A DNA stretch of 64,000 bases. Origin: Hyphodiscus hymeniophilus (taxonomy: Eukaryota > Ascomycota > Leotiomycetes > Helotiales > Hyphodiscaceae). How positions within the stretch are numbered: position 1 is the stretch's first letter; every line of letters starts with the position of its first letter. The notes below the pieces were generated by a model, which searched no databases, was not told the DNA's origin, and worked only from the letters and a program-made list of their open reading frames with translations. Location: the NCBI GenBank assembly GCA_016508695.1, contig VNKQ01000004.1, forward strand, positions 2,046,001 to 2,110,000. Direction: 5' to 3'. Made by a program: the position numbers and the translations under genes. Of this stretch, positions 34,699-45,958 are shown one piece after another.

Positions 34699-36587
34699 TT
34701 GCAATCCATCCCTTGGGATCACTTTTCATTGATATTCAGCTTTGTGCTGGGTCTTGAAGAAGAGAACTGAAAAGAGTAACCCTTCGGCTGCGACCAGGAC
34801 CGCCTGGTCTGTGCGCGCACTAAGTTGACACTAAGCGAGTCATTGTAGCCAATTGGAGTGGTCAATTCCCCCCTCAATTTTGGTGGGATAGTACAATATT
34901 CATCTATATATAATAATATCTATTCTAACAACCATTCCTTTTACAAATTGTAACATCGTATGACTTGTAATAATAACTTGTATTAGTTCTGCGACTTTCC
35001 CGTTGAGAATTAGTTGCAATTTGACTTGATGCAACCCTCTTTTCCGATCCGCCTTCCCCTACAAGACACACACTACCTCGTCTTTGGTCCCTTTAGCATT
35101 TCACGTATTGAGTAGGAGTAAACTAGACCGTCTTGTCGCTAGATTAATAGGGTCATTTTGAGTGTTTTCCTGCATTATTTAAAGCATTGGTGTTAAAGCT
35201 ATTATAGGTAGAAGTGTAGTGTTTACATATTTAAGTTTTGGTGTTCCTACGCCGAAAAAAAGCGGTTCTACTCGCAGTTGAAGGGATATGGACGGAATGA
35301 TGGGCAGAACCAAGGAGTATAGTGAGGTAGTGAATATCACTCCGACGTGTCACCACGGAGTCGTCGCCAGTATAATATATTGGAGCTGAGGGAATTGACC
35401 CACGAACTTGTCCTAACCATAGGTATCTTTCTAGTGGGCGTGTCCATAGCTAAGATCCATCTCGAGCGAACACAAAGTGCAGAAGCGCTCTTTCAATCAG
35501 ACTTCTGGAAGGACCTGACCAAATCTATCTACTCTCCGTCGAGAGTTGCTACTTGAGACTTGACTTGAGAGGCTTCCTGCTGACGGAGTCTGGACGCACT
35601 CAACCCACACTCGCCAGTTGTCATCCTTACACATCCATTCCACAGCATTCGTGCATTGCCGCGCAACCTCTTGGCGATGTTTGTGCTTACCGGATAGCAC
35701 GGGAGTTCCTTCGGGGGGCTCAGGAGAACAAATTCAGTCCCAACTTGCGCATTGCACTTCTAAGCTGATGATAGTTGTGGTGTTTCGTGCTGGGGGGTTG
35801 CTGCCAAATACTTGAGTACTGCAGAAGCTGTGAGGGAACGTCAGAAATAAAGTTATTCCAAATTTCCCAGTGTGAGCATCGTAGACCATTTCGGAGGACA
35901 GTGCGTATTATCTATCACTGGTTCACTGGTCCTTTCGGCCAAGGCTTACATTTCTTACTTCGCCGTTGGGGGTTTGGACGTACTACGAACGAGGAAGCTG
36001 ATCGACGACTTTTACGAGAAAACAAATGGGTAGGGATACCGATGCATCCAGTGTGGAAAGACTCACGGGCGCTTCGACCGATCAGATGAAAGCAGCAGAT
36101 AAAGACTTCGGAAACACCATCAGCCTCACATTCTTCGGAACGATGCTCAATATCAGAAGGAATAGTTCCCACAACATACTCTCCTTGTGTGTGAGCATAG
36201 CCTGATCGTCAGTGTCATGCGAGAAGGTTTCTGACTGGTAAGGCTGGTAGAGTAGATAGATCCTTGTGATGGGCCATTTTGGGCAGACCCTCCTCTGCCT
36301 TTTGCTTGGGAGGAAACAGAGCAGTTATGCATGTACCGACATAGTCAACAGCATGTCCATCTCACTGGGTTTCGACTCTTTGTTCACCAATTAAATGAGT
36401 GAAATCTTGGTCGAAGTCCTGCGTGCTGTTGCTGTGCAAAGTCCTGACCGAGCAATTCAGCCTTCAGCCTCTCTTAGCGGGCGCAGGGTCCAGATTTAGA
36501 ACCGCCCTTCACCCCGGGTCTCTCGCTCCAACAATGAAAGCCTTTTCATTTCAGCTTCAGCCCAACAACACATCCACCTCTTCCTCA

Positions 36588-36617
36588 CGACCTCGACCTC
36601 GACCTCGACCTCGACCT
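36588..36617. repeat. (CGACCT)5 microsatellite
   Basis: Five perfect hexamer units in the probable 5' leader of the UPF0658 gene. Confidence 0.9.
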
Positions 36618-36992
36618 ACAGCCTCATCTCTCTCTCCTAGTATCAGCCCACGACCATAACAGCCCTTTCGATTCCGTTTTCGTATCGATCTTCTACGAAT
36701 CCTACAAGTCGAATTACCTCTTCAGGTTCATCTGAAACTCAAGAATTCGCGCGTTTCATCCCCAACACTCGTTGCATTTCCCCAAGTCCCGACTCCCAAC
36801 CCACCGATTGAGGGGCCCATCCTCGAACGACCCGACAGCCCTTCCCAGCGCGGACTCCTCAAATTGACTTCATCCATACTATTGTATTAGCTTCTCTTCG
36901 CATTGCGTCCACCAACACGTACTTAACCATTTTCTCTCCTCCTTCATCTTCCCCACGTTAGCTCCTGCTAAGGGGCAAAGAACACCGCCAAC

Positions 36993-38253
36993 GTGGCTTA
37001 CAGACACGAGTCCCGAAAGTCCTTACTGGAGTCGGATCCAGCATATCTAGGGGGATACCATAATCGCGAGGGCCTCGCTCCGCCAGTTGCAGGTGCCGGA
37101 TCGCGACGAAGCATAATGTATCGGCCAAAGACACTATGGACGTGGGCATTTTTGCTCACGACCACGGTACAGGCGATGATTGTGTTGGCTCTCGAATCGT
37201 ACGCCACTCCTGTGATATTCCAATATGGGTTAAGCTGATTTTTAATCACAGATACATCTTCGCCAAGTTCCAACTGAGTCTGGTCCATGGCGTCCCGAAT
37301 CCAACGAGCGACCAAAACAAAAAGACCATACCGACGTACCTGACTCTGTTCATCTTCGGATTTCTCTATCAAGTGGTTCTGGTCTACGATTCTTTGCGAC
37401 TCAAGAATACCATTCAGGTCATCGGGCTTTGCATGTATAATGGTGGGATGCTCATATACGCAGCCATTCAATACGATCAGATCCAGAAGGCAATCAACTA
37501 CCTTGAGGGCAATGGTTTTATACAAGCCGGTAATCCGATTTGGAACGTGATCAGGCCATACCTACTTGCGGTTCCTTGCATAATCGCATTCTTTAGTCTT
37601 GTAATGTCATTCGAGGCGTGGAAGTTGTATGATGAGTTTGCCTGGACAATCTATAAGCATATCAGTGCCGACCTCCGAATGAAGCGCCGGTTTTTGACAT
37701 TCCAGGTAAGCCTTTATTCTATGCGATTGGATCGTGCCGTGTTAATATTCTGCAGATTTTCATCACTTTGCTGAAATTTGACTTTTTCTTCTTCCTCGGC
37801 TTCACCGTTCAGTTCGTTGTCATTGTCAGCAATATCGGAGACGCTGAGAAATGGGTCACCGTCGCCGCCATCCCCGTAACGATCATCATACTTTTATTGG
37901 CGGCTTTCTGGACTCGCAGAGAGAACAAGGTCGGAATGCTCATCACCATTGTTCTGTTCTTTGGCGGCATGGCATATTTTATATTCAAGCTCGCCCGAAT
38001 GTACTCCCCGAGTCGCGCAAAAGACTACCTACCAGTCCGGAAGAATCTGACCAGTTTCGCCGTCCTGACTATTATTTTGATTGTTATGACGATCATCAAC
38101 GCCTGCGCCTGTATGGCGAACTTCAACAAAGGTTTAAAGCCGCATATCACGAAGCGCAAGATGGGTTCCGAGGAAGAGAAGATTGACAATATGACTGAGC
38201 TTCCAGATCTGAAGCATGGAAATCCGGCATCGAGCAGGATGACAATTGACTGA
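36993..38253 (+). CDS. UPF0658 Golgi apparatus membrane protein
   Basis: Three exons (36993-37198, 37252-37705, 37756-38253) give 385 residues if translation begins at the GTG at 36993, or 344 from the ATG at 37116. The stretch YRHESRKSLLESDPAYLGG before that ATG looks like conserved protein, and the GTG sits in a typical fungal start context (ccaacGTGgc). The start codon therefore appears mutated, or the first exon is missed. Several membrane helices follow (TWAFLLTTTVQAMIVLALE, YLTLFIFGFLYQVVLVYD, FDFFFFLGFTVQFVVIV and others), with the family block SFEAWKLYDEFAWTIYKHI. The family is Golgi-localised in S. pombe; its function is unknown. Confidence 0.8.
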
Positions 38254-39013
38254 GCGTATGTGAATGGGAAGCAATTGGATTTGGAAGGATTTGGAGCAAA
38301 AGACATGCTATTGTATGTCATGTATACTGAAACGACTACGACTTTTATTTAGTTCTCTGATCGCAGATCATCTGCCTTGCCCCTTGTGGCACTCGAGGCT
38401 ACTCATACCCAGGCGTTCAGATTGTTTTGGATGGAGTTGAGGCGATTCGTTTCTGCCCAGATAGTGGGCCAGACCTTTCTGAATTGAATCTTTTCTGCAG
38501 CGATTGAGTGCCATTAGTTGGGCAAAGTTTGAATGCGTTGACTCCTCCCTTCCTGTTGCCCTTCTATTCATAGAGAATCCGTTGAAGAAGGTGGCAGCAT
38601 TACGAGAGAGACATCTGTGTACTGTTGTGCTGTGACAATATCACAATTCGCCATTAACTTATCCGGATACCTCCCGTCACCTATGACATTCCGTCACCGT
38701 GTCAGGGGCTGAGAAAGTAAGTAGGTACTGTACCGGTATCCCCAGGTGGAAGCCATACCCCACACTTTCCCGCCTCGGCAACGCTCAAGCCTCTGGACAG
38801 TAAACCGGATCGACAACATTTACGCTCTCCACAAAGTGTTTTTGTAAGTATTACACTATTTTAATTGCGCAGACTGCTTTATTTTTCCAAACTTCTTCTC
38901 TTTAAGAATAGAAGGCTATCAATATTTCCAACGAGAGCTCAATCGAGCTTCTATCATCACTTACCCTTACCCCTCACTCACCTCGAGCTCAACTTGCAAC
39001 TCTTACAGCCACT
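38254..39013. other. Intergenic region
   Basis: 3' region of the UPF0658 gene and a C/T-rich leader of the hydratase gene. Nothing else supported. Confidence 0.4.
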
Positions 39014-39934
39014 ATGTCTTCCCTCCCCTCCTCGTACGCCTCCCTCCCATTCCAACACATCCGCGTTTCCCACGTCCCTTCCTCTTCGCCTACTCCCACG
39101 CCTGTAATTATAGTAACGCTCTACCGTCCCGGAAAGCACAATGCCTTCACCGACACCATGACTCTCGACCTGGAGAACGCCTTCTCCCTACTCTCTCTCG
39201 ACCCGCGCATAAAAGCCATCGTCGTAACTGGCCACGAGAAGATGTTTTGTGCAGGGGCAGATCTCACCACAGGTCTCTCATACCAAGAGGACACAGCACG
39301 CACACATCGAGATGGAGGCGGGCGTGTGGCCTTAGCTATACATCGCTGCACCAAACCCGTCATTGCTGCAATCAATGGCTCTGCGGTTGGCGTGGGAATC
39401 ACGATGACGCTGCCGATGAACATCCGGATCGTGAGCGAGAAGGCGAAGATTGGCTTCGTCTTTGCGAGACGTGGAATTGTCATGGAGGCTGCGAGTTCGT
39501 TCTTCCTACCGAGACTCGTGGGTATGAGCAAAGCCATGCACCTCGTCACAACTGGCTCCGTGTATCCCTCCACTGACCCCCTCTTCCGCGAGCTCTTTAC
39601 CGAGATCCTCCCGCCAGAGAAGGTCCTCCCGCGTGCTTTGGAGCTGGCTCAGGATATCGCCAAGAATACATCTGCCGTTAGCACGCATCTCATGAAGGAT
39701 ATGATGTGGAGGAACCCTGGGACGGCCGAAGCTACGCATTTGTTAGACAGTAAGATCTTGCTTCAACTGTTTGATGGGAAGGATAAGAAGGAGGGAGTAG
39801 ATAGTTTCTTGGAGAAGAGGGAGCCGGAATTCAAGGGCGATATGGTGGATGATGCGCCGACTGCTTGGCCTTGGTGGGAGCCGATTGATACAAAAGCTCC
39901 AGAAACGGTTGATAGTTTGAAGAGTAAGCTTTAG
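39014..39934 (+). CDS. Enoyl-CoA hydratase/isomerase, peroxisomal
   Basis: A single exon encodes 306 residues. The crotonase fold is shown by RPGKHNAFTDTM, the first oxyanion-hole segment CAGADLTTG, and the second, NGSAVGVGITMTLPMNIRI. RRGIVMEAASSFFLPRLVG follows, placing a Glu where crotonases carry a catalytic acid. The protein ends in SKL, a canonical PTS1 signal, so it should act in peroxisomal fatty-acid beta-oxidation or a related CoA pathway. Whether it hydrates or isomerises cannot be told from sequence. It is intronless, unlike most neighbours. Confidence 0.9.
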   Translation: MSSLPSSYASLPFQHIRVSHVPSSSPTPTPVIIVTLYRPGKHNAFTDTMTLDLENAFSLLSLDPRIKAIVVTGHEKMFCAGADLTTGLSYQEDTARTHRDGGGRVALAIHRCTKPVIAAINGSAVGVGITMTLPMNIRIVSEKAKIGFVFARRGIVMEAASSFFLPRLVGMSKAMHLVTTGSVYPSTDPLFRELFTEILPPEKVLPRALELAQDIAKNTSAVSTHLMKDMMWRNPGTAEATHLLDSKILLQLFDGKDKKEGVDSFLEKREPEFKGDMVDDAPTAWPWWEPIDTKAPETVDSLKSKL

Positions 39935-40520
39935 AATGTAGATGACAGAACATGAGAGCTTCTTGTGAAGAAATCCAATGTGAGCTAAACTCTGGAGTGG
40001 AGTGCATTTTGATCAATGCCCCTTACAGTAGAACTCGAGGTAGATATTCGGATTTTCCCCAACTTGAGATTCTGAAATCCGAGGTCCATTTCTCCTTTCT
40101 AAAACAATAAACAGTTATTTTGGACTGATACTGCGCGGCAATCCCACTTTTGGTGCGAAGAAGCAACCCCACCATCTAACATCCAGAGATTCATGAAATA
40201 CACGAGAATCGAGTCGGAGATGAGCCATATCACCACTTAGAAATACATGGAAAAGAGTTACTTGCTTATATAATCGAATGCAGCGAATAGATATGTTGTC
40301 GGATTCACGGCGAAATCCGCTCAAGATAAATGAAATCTGAATGCAGATGTACGAATTCCTCAAACCCTTGCTGCACCATCCCACTTTCAAATCACCGCAC
40401 TCTCAAAATTTCCGAACTCTCTGAACACCAAACAAAACACACAGCCTTACACCATCATCTTTCTCACCTCTCGACCTCCCAAAGCTCACCCGAACCCGAA
40501 CCCTCTCACCATACAGCAAA
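39935..40520. other. Intergenic region
   Basis: 3' region of the hydratase and promoter of the RidA gene. No other feature seen. Confidence 0.4.
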
Positions 40521-41070
40521 ATGCCTCAGAAAGAAGCAGTGAAGACGGACAGGGCGCCCCCGCCAATGCCGTTCTTCTCACAAGCTATTAAGTGTCAGGG
40601 CATGGTTTACTGCTCGGGTTCCATCGGCATGGATCCTAAGAGCATGAAGCTCGTCGAGGGAAGTGTTCAGGATCGCACTGTAAGTCTTCCTATGTGTTCG
40701 GAAGATATTGTAGGAGAGAGCTGACGAGAACAGGCGCAAGCACTCGCCAACCTGAGCGCTATTTTGGACGCTGCCGGATCGAGCATTGACAACGTTAGTG
40801 TTTCATCAGTTTATTATTCTTAGAGCATGCTTTCTTCCTGTGAATGCTAGAGCTTGTGGAGGTGTTAACGGGACGGATGCATTGACTAATGCATTGCTCT
40901 AGGTGGTCAAAGTCAACGTCTTCTTGACCAACATGGAGAACTTCGCAGCCATGAACTCGGTCTATGATAAAGTGTTCCACAAGGAGCCGAAGCCGGTCAG
41001 GACCTGTGTTGCCGTCTTTCAGTTGCCGCTTGGTACGGATGTTGAGATTGAGTTGACAGCTCATCAGTAA
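40521..41070 (+). CDS. RidA/YjgF/Hmf1-family imine deaminase
   Basis: Three exons (40521-40679, 40734-40793, 40903-41070), all in phase 0, give 128 residues. Family marks are FSQAIKCQGMVYCSGSIGMDP, the helix AQALANLSAILDAAG, VVKVNVFLTNMENFAAMNSVY and PVRTCVAVFQLPLGTDVEIE. The last contains the conserved Arg (PVRT) that binds the carboxylate of the substrate. RidA proteins hydrolyse reactive 2-aminoacrylate and related enamines; yeast relatives are Hmf1 (cytosol) and Mmf1 (mitochondria). No strong presequence is visible, so a cytosolic form is more likely. Confidence 0.92.
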
Positions 41071-41797
41071 GTCGTAAGTCGCGTTCATGTCTGTGTTCTC
41101 GGGTGTTTGTTGTTTGAGGTCAAGCTGATGGGAGTCCCGCCAAAGGAGTGAGCAGCCTCCTGTTACGGAGACTAAAATCAAAGAGGCTGGAATTGCTGGA
41201 AGTCTGGATGAGGATTGGTGATAGAGGCTGATGATGGTTTAGGGGCGAAAATAGGAGCAGACTGTGAGTAAAACGCAGAATTTGGGAATAGAACTCAATC
41301 AGTCGACTTTATCAATGGAGGTTAGGCTTTGGGGAAATCTACAATCGATGACTCAATAAAATATTGTCTCCGTTATAAGATATTTTATGTTTCCAACCAC
41401 TTACGAAGCTTTGCGAGGTCAGCGGAGCCCGCGGACCTAGTCGACGCGAACAGCTTGCAGCAGGAGCTCTGAATTGTTACGGTGAACTTGTTCTTTGAGC
41501 AGTTTCCGAGCTCTTTGTCGTATTCTGATGTCCCTCAGTTGTGGTTGTTTCTTTCTTCCATCCAGTTGCGGGACAAAAATGCTCTTTGCTTTGTTTGTCT
41601 CTACCTCAACCAGTGCTTCTTTTGTGACGGATTCCTTAGACTACCCACGTCAAGAAAAACACCATTTTGCGCTGAATCTCTTGTACGGTGGTTTTCTACA
41701 GAATCTAATGCTTGGACACGGAGGGAATACTCAAGAAGCCTAATTAACCTTCGAAGATTCTCTCAAGATTTCGACTCAGATAAATTAAGCCGTGGTA
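41071..41797. other. Intergenic region
   Basis: 3' region of the RidA gene and 5' region of the unknown gene at 41798. Frames here are unsupported. Confidence 0.4.
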
Positions 41798-43742
41798 ATG
41801 ACTAGCAGAAGGGAATCTGGCATCGTAGATTGGGCATATTCGGATTCCGACGTCCCGTTTTCTTCTGAAGATGAGCAAGATGACTTCTCTAGCACAGTCA
41901 ATGTACAACCCTCACTGGGAATCCCATTGCCGGGAAGAGAATCTAGCCAGAGAGAAGATGTCTCCTCTGACTCAGAAAGTGCACTACCCTTACTGAGAAG
42001 ACAAGTTTTTCAGCAAGCTGATTTTTCATCACCAGCACAATACACACAAGAACGGAAAGAGTATGAGTCGTATCTCCGAAGCCTACCTCGTGAAAAGAGG
42101 AGGAACAAGCAAGGGCGAGATCTTTTGAGAGTGTTGCAATCACACCCGCAAAATATCCATGGGGATAAGCCTTACGAAAATATTGCCCGCAAGATCGATT
42201 ACTTGTTGGATGCGACGAGGGATTACCAGGATATTGAAGACCCAATAAAGCATGATCGAGGAAGGAAGAGGGCTCGGTCGAGACGTCTAGAAGATCCAGA
42301 AAATCTGGCTGATTTGAGAACTCAGACTGAGCACCCTTTGAAAAGAAAGAAAAGGGGTGAATTCGTTGGAATTTCGGACCAGCCAGCTCCAGAGTTGAGG
42401 GAACTGAATCCAGAGCCTGTCCAGATTGACTTCCCTCAGCACCCGATAGGAGATCAAACGGACGAGTGGTTTGTCAATCAGTTTAGACAGTTGTTTCAGC
42501 AGATTGAGGAGTACTTCGACGACTACTTCTGCACTCGGAATCTTGATGGAGACCTCCATCAACCATGGTCTCTGAACCACACACCGCAGTTCATAAGCTA
42601 CGTTTGTCAGGTTGCGGAGCAAGATCCAGACCAGGGAGGCTGGGAAAGACTGCTTCGAGACAGGAACCAAAGGAAATGGCTTCTCATGGGCATTCTGATG
42701 CGGGTACTCGAAGTGAAGGTCTTTGATGAAGATCTGTGGGGCGCAACCAAAGAGGAGAAAGAGTTGATGTTTGCAATCGAAAAAGCTACATTCACCCATG
42801 AAGGTACGTCGTCTTTCCTGCCCCCTTAACCCCAACACGTAATTGACGTAAACAGGCTTCTCCCGGACGAACCTACGCTCTGAAACCGTTCGCACCATTC
42901 TCGGCCCCGGGCCCGTAACAGAGAATTTTCACAGCGAGGTCACAAAGCTCACAGCTCAGGTTTCGCTGCTCTTCAAGCCGCTCTCAGACTTCCTCTATGC
43001 CACAACGACTCCAGAAGACGAGGTCATGTCTCTAGTCTGGGACCAATACCAGTCTCTGCACAACATTATCTCCTGCGCAGCGTACCTGTCCTTGGCTATT
43101 CGTCTCTCACCAACAATCTTCTACTTCACTGCCTTGTCTCCCAACGAAGCTTACCAACCAGACGACCAGCACATTCTCGAGAACGATATCTACACTATCA
43201 GCAAGCAGAAGATCGTTGACGATTGGACTGCTGAACATACAGCGTGGAGCAAGGAGAAAACGCAGTTGGAGGAAGAAATCAAGAGAATCAATCACGAGGG
43301 AGTAACCCAAGGTAGCGGTGCTGTGCAGACGCAAGAGGCTAGAGACTACCTCGCAGCGCACATCGCCTCACAACCAATACCGATCCCGCACCGCGCCATG
43401 GTCAAGGTCGCCGCTTGGCCCAACATCCGACGCTTCAAGCCGGGCAGTGAGCAAGAGGAGAAAGAAGTGGGGCTAGCGCTTGAGGAGAAGACGGGGTTTA
43501 GGATCTTCGAGGTCAGTAAGAGTGCAGCAGTATTCTATTTCGGGGTCGATGTCGTGGATGAGAGGACAAGGGATAAGAGGTTGGAGCGGAGTGTTTCTTT
43601 AGAAGAGCTTGTGAAGGAGAAGCAGGACACCTATGGGATTGGGAGTAACGAGACTGGGAGGGGTCTCTTGCCGTTCTTGCTGGCAGTGATGGGAGTGACG
43701 GTCATGGCAGGGTTAGGGGCATCATGGACGAATGGAATGTGA
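41798..43742 (+). CDS. Unknown protein with basic patches and C-terminal membrane anchor
   Basis: Two exons (41798-42803, 42856-43742) give 630 residues. I do not recognise the family. The N-terminal 60 residues are acidic and Ser-rich (YSDSDVPFSSEDEQDDFSS). Basic patches follow (RGRKRARSRR, LKRKKR), which could be nuclear signals. The middle is helical (TDEWFVNQFRQLFQQIEEYFDDYF), then a well-structured domain and a coiled coil (WSKEKTQLEEEIKRINHE). It ends in one hydrophobic helix (LLPFLLAVMGVTVMAGLGA) eight residues before the stop, suggesting a tail anchor. Nuclear-envelope or ER membrane location is inference. Confidence 0.75.
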
Positions 43743-44020
43743 GATGAATTGGTAGACCTGCCTGGTTTGACTGCGGGTTGGGGACAATAACGGGTAGGAC
43801 GCTGGCGTTTTCGGAAATTGGAACGGAAAGGATGCTCTGGAACATTGACAATTGTTTGATTTATTTCCTAGCTGAAGTTTGTAAGCAATGTAATTCATCA
43901 AACGCCATAAATCAAGCCCTAGGTATCATAGACCACCTTCTTGAACACCGATCCTGCGGCTAACAAATGCTAGCAATTCACCTTACGCCAAAGCTCCTTT
44001 AGTTGCTGCCAGTCCTCTGC
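43743..44020. other. Convergent 3' region
   Basis: A short gap between the unknown gene and the WC-2 stop codon; 3' UTRs expected. Confidence 0.4.
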
Positions 44021-45567
44021 TTACATCTGTGATGTCTGACCTGGACCTGTTTTCTTCTTCTCTTTCTTTGCCCAGCGGAGGCCGCATGCATTACAAAGTG
44101 TCTTTGGGCCACTGGGGCCTTTCCTCCATTCGGGAGAATCGAGAGTACCTTCATAGAGTCAGTACAAGCTGTTGTGCTTAGGGCATCGGTCGAACATACC
44201 GCAATCAGTACAGACGTATTCATCGGGAAGTTTTATTTTCTTTTTCTTGTCACCTCCCCTTGCGTCTTTGTCGACAGGAATTGCAATACCCGCATCCCCT
44301 CTGATTAGTGCAGGACTCATGTCACCCGTGCTGATTCCGTGACTTCTCTCTCCGTCCTGATACCGTAATCCCGTAAGCATTTCAATCGTTTCGATATGTG
44401 TAGCACCCTCGTACCGTGCCATCTTGTCATTGATCGAGTCTGGTGCGCTGCTCAAGTTTGCATCTTCGAGGTTTTGCCGGGTAAGAGCAGAATTCATTGC
44501 AGACGGTATGGCCGGAGGTGGCATTGCGAGAATGTCCGGGTTCTTCATATGGGCCGGTACTGAAGCTGTTGTAGAACTCGCTCCTCCTCCCATGATGTCA
44601 CTTTCTGACCGATTCTCGGACCGGCCTTCCTGCCTCTTCAGCCAGTAACTCTGTGCATCCTCGGTTTCTTCGGCCTCCTCTCTCTTTAAATCATTTATCC
44701 GTTTCGTGAGCCGCTCATTTTCTACCTTGTGCTCAAGAAACGAGTCCAATAATGCTGCATTCTTGGTAGGGTATGGACGTGCCATCATGAAAAATCCACG
44801 ACAAAAGCCTGCTGCATTGTTCGGACCAAAAGCTGCAGCCTCAGATGTAAGATGCGGATGTCCATGAGACTCGAAGATGGTAAAAGAACCGTCCTTCCTC
44901 CGAAAGCGGTAGAAGAATCGAAGAGGGTTGCCACTTGCTATTGATTCATTGAATTCGCGCACGAAGATTCCACTATCGTCGGGATGGATGAAGTCTACTA
45001 TGAACTTTCCAACCAATTCGTCAGAGGTATAGCCAGTCAAATATTTGCCACTAGGAGACATGTAGACAATGCGCCCATCCGGCGTGAGAATATGTAAGAA
45101 ATCTTTCAGCTCTTCCACCACTCTCTGCGACCAGTTCCTTCTTTTCGTGAACTCCGTGAGTGTGCTTCCTCCTCCAAGTGTAGATTGCGCGCCGAAGCCG
45201 GTGGGCAAAGGTCCTGCGCCGGCGCCGCTCATGGGAGCATCCACTACGGTAGAGCCACTAGGTTCACCTTCATCTGCCTGCCCATTCTGCGACAAGCCAG
45301 AGTTCAAGGGAGTGTAAGACTTTCGACCCTCGTCTAGGTTGTTCGTATCAATCATTGGGATAGAATCGAAGTCGTCCATTATTCCATCTTCCAACATGCC
45401 CGTCATCGAAGTATCAGGACCTGCTAGACCATTGTGGCCGCCCTATCTAGGTCAGCACGTAGTAGAATAGTTGTTTGGAAACACGGTACCTGAGGAAGGC
45501 CGTCCATGCCCGGGTTGTAGTACATTGAACCCATGTTCATTTCCAACTGTGAGTCGCCATGAGACAT
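44021..45567 (-). CDS. wc-2: White collar 2 (PAS and GATA zinc finger)
   Basis: Three exons (45567-45490, 45442-44200, 44148-44021) give 482 residues. It begins MSHG as in Neurospora WC-2. The conserved GGGSTLTEFTKRRNW precedes a PAS domain (about 141-250) containing GKYLTGYTSDELVGKFIVDFIHPDD, followed by FFMMARPYPTKNAALLDSFLEHK and a coiled coil. The GATA-type finger is C437-x2-C440-x18-C459-x2-C462, split by the last intron. WC-2 pairs through PAS with the blue-light receptor WC-1 to form a transcription factor for light-induced and clock genes. It lacks a LOV chromophore motif, as expected. It is divergent from RAD50. Confidence 0.96.
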
Positions 45568-45958
45568 ATTGTATGGACATACTCCACAGCCACCTTTCAA
45601 GTCACGAAAGGCCAAATTGCCTTTATGGTGAGTTCCGCAGAGTAATCATTCTTTGGCGGTTGAACGATTAGGATGCGACACAGAGGTGGAGTGAATCGTT
45701 GTGGTCGAACCATCTACATTAGCGGCTCTTGGTGCCATAGTGAATTTGACGGTCACGAGGGCTCGCGTTCTCGGTCAAAGACACGCTAATAGGCAGCGAC
45801 CTACCCTGTCGGCTGGTATTTACTTGAGACAGACAATCGTCCTCACAGCGTCTTCTCAACATCTGATCAACTCTTTCTCCACATTTGATCGATAATCTCA
45901 TCTGAATTTAGGGGATACAAATCTAGTTGTCAAGAGGTAACAACCTCACTCGAGCAAC
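45568..45958. promoter_or_regulatory. Shared divergent promoter, wc-2 / RAD50
   Basis: 391 bp between the two starts. A GATCGATAATC element at 45887-45897 matches the GATCGA-type core reported for the White Collar complex. It lies about 65 bp before the RAD50 start and 320 bp before the wc-2 start. Binding is inference. Confidence 0.45.

Larger units (their letters stand above)
33506..36992. other. 3.5-kb gene-free region with A/T-rich relic island
   Basis: No gene is supported. The left half (about 33740-34260) is strongly A/T-rich, followed by a 33-bp direct repeat (34371-34479) and a TATA box with a tiny ORF (34527-34698). The right half returns to normal composition; short frames there (for example 35347-35556) have no domain. 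A (CGACCT)5 microsatellite lies at 36588-36617 in the leader of the next gene. Confidence 0.55.

Noticed and set aside
35347..36172. Short frames on both strands after the A/T island
   Set aside because: No recognisable motif and no consistent splice sites.
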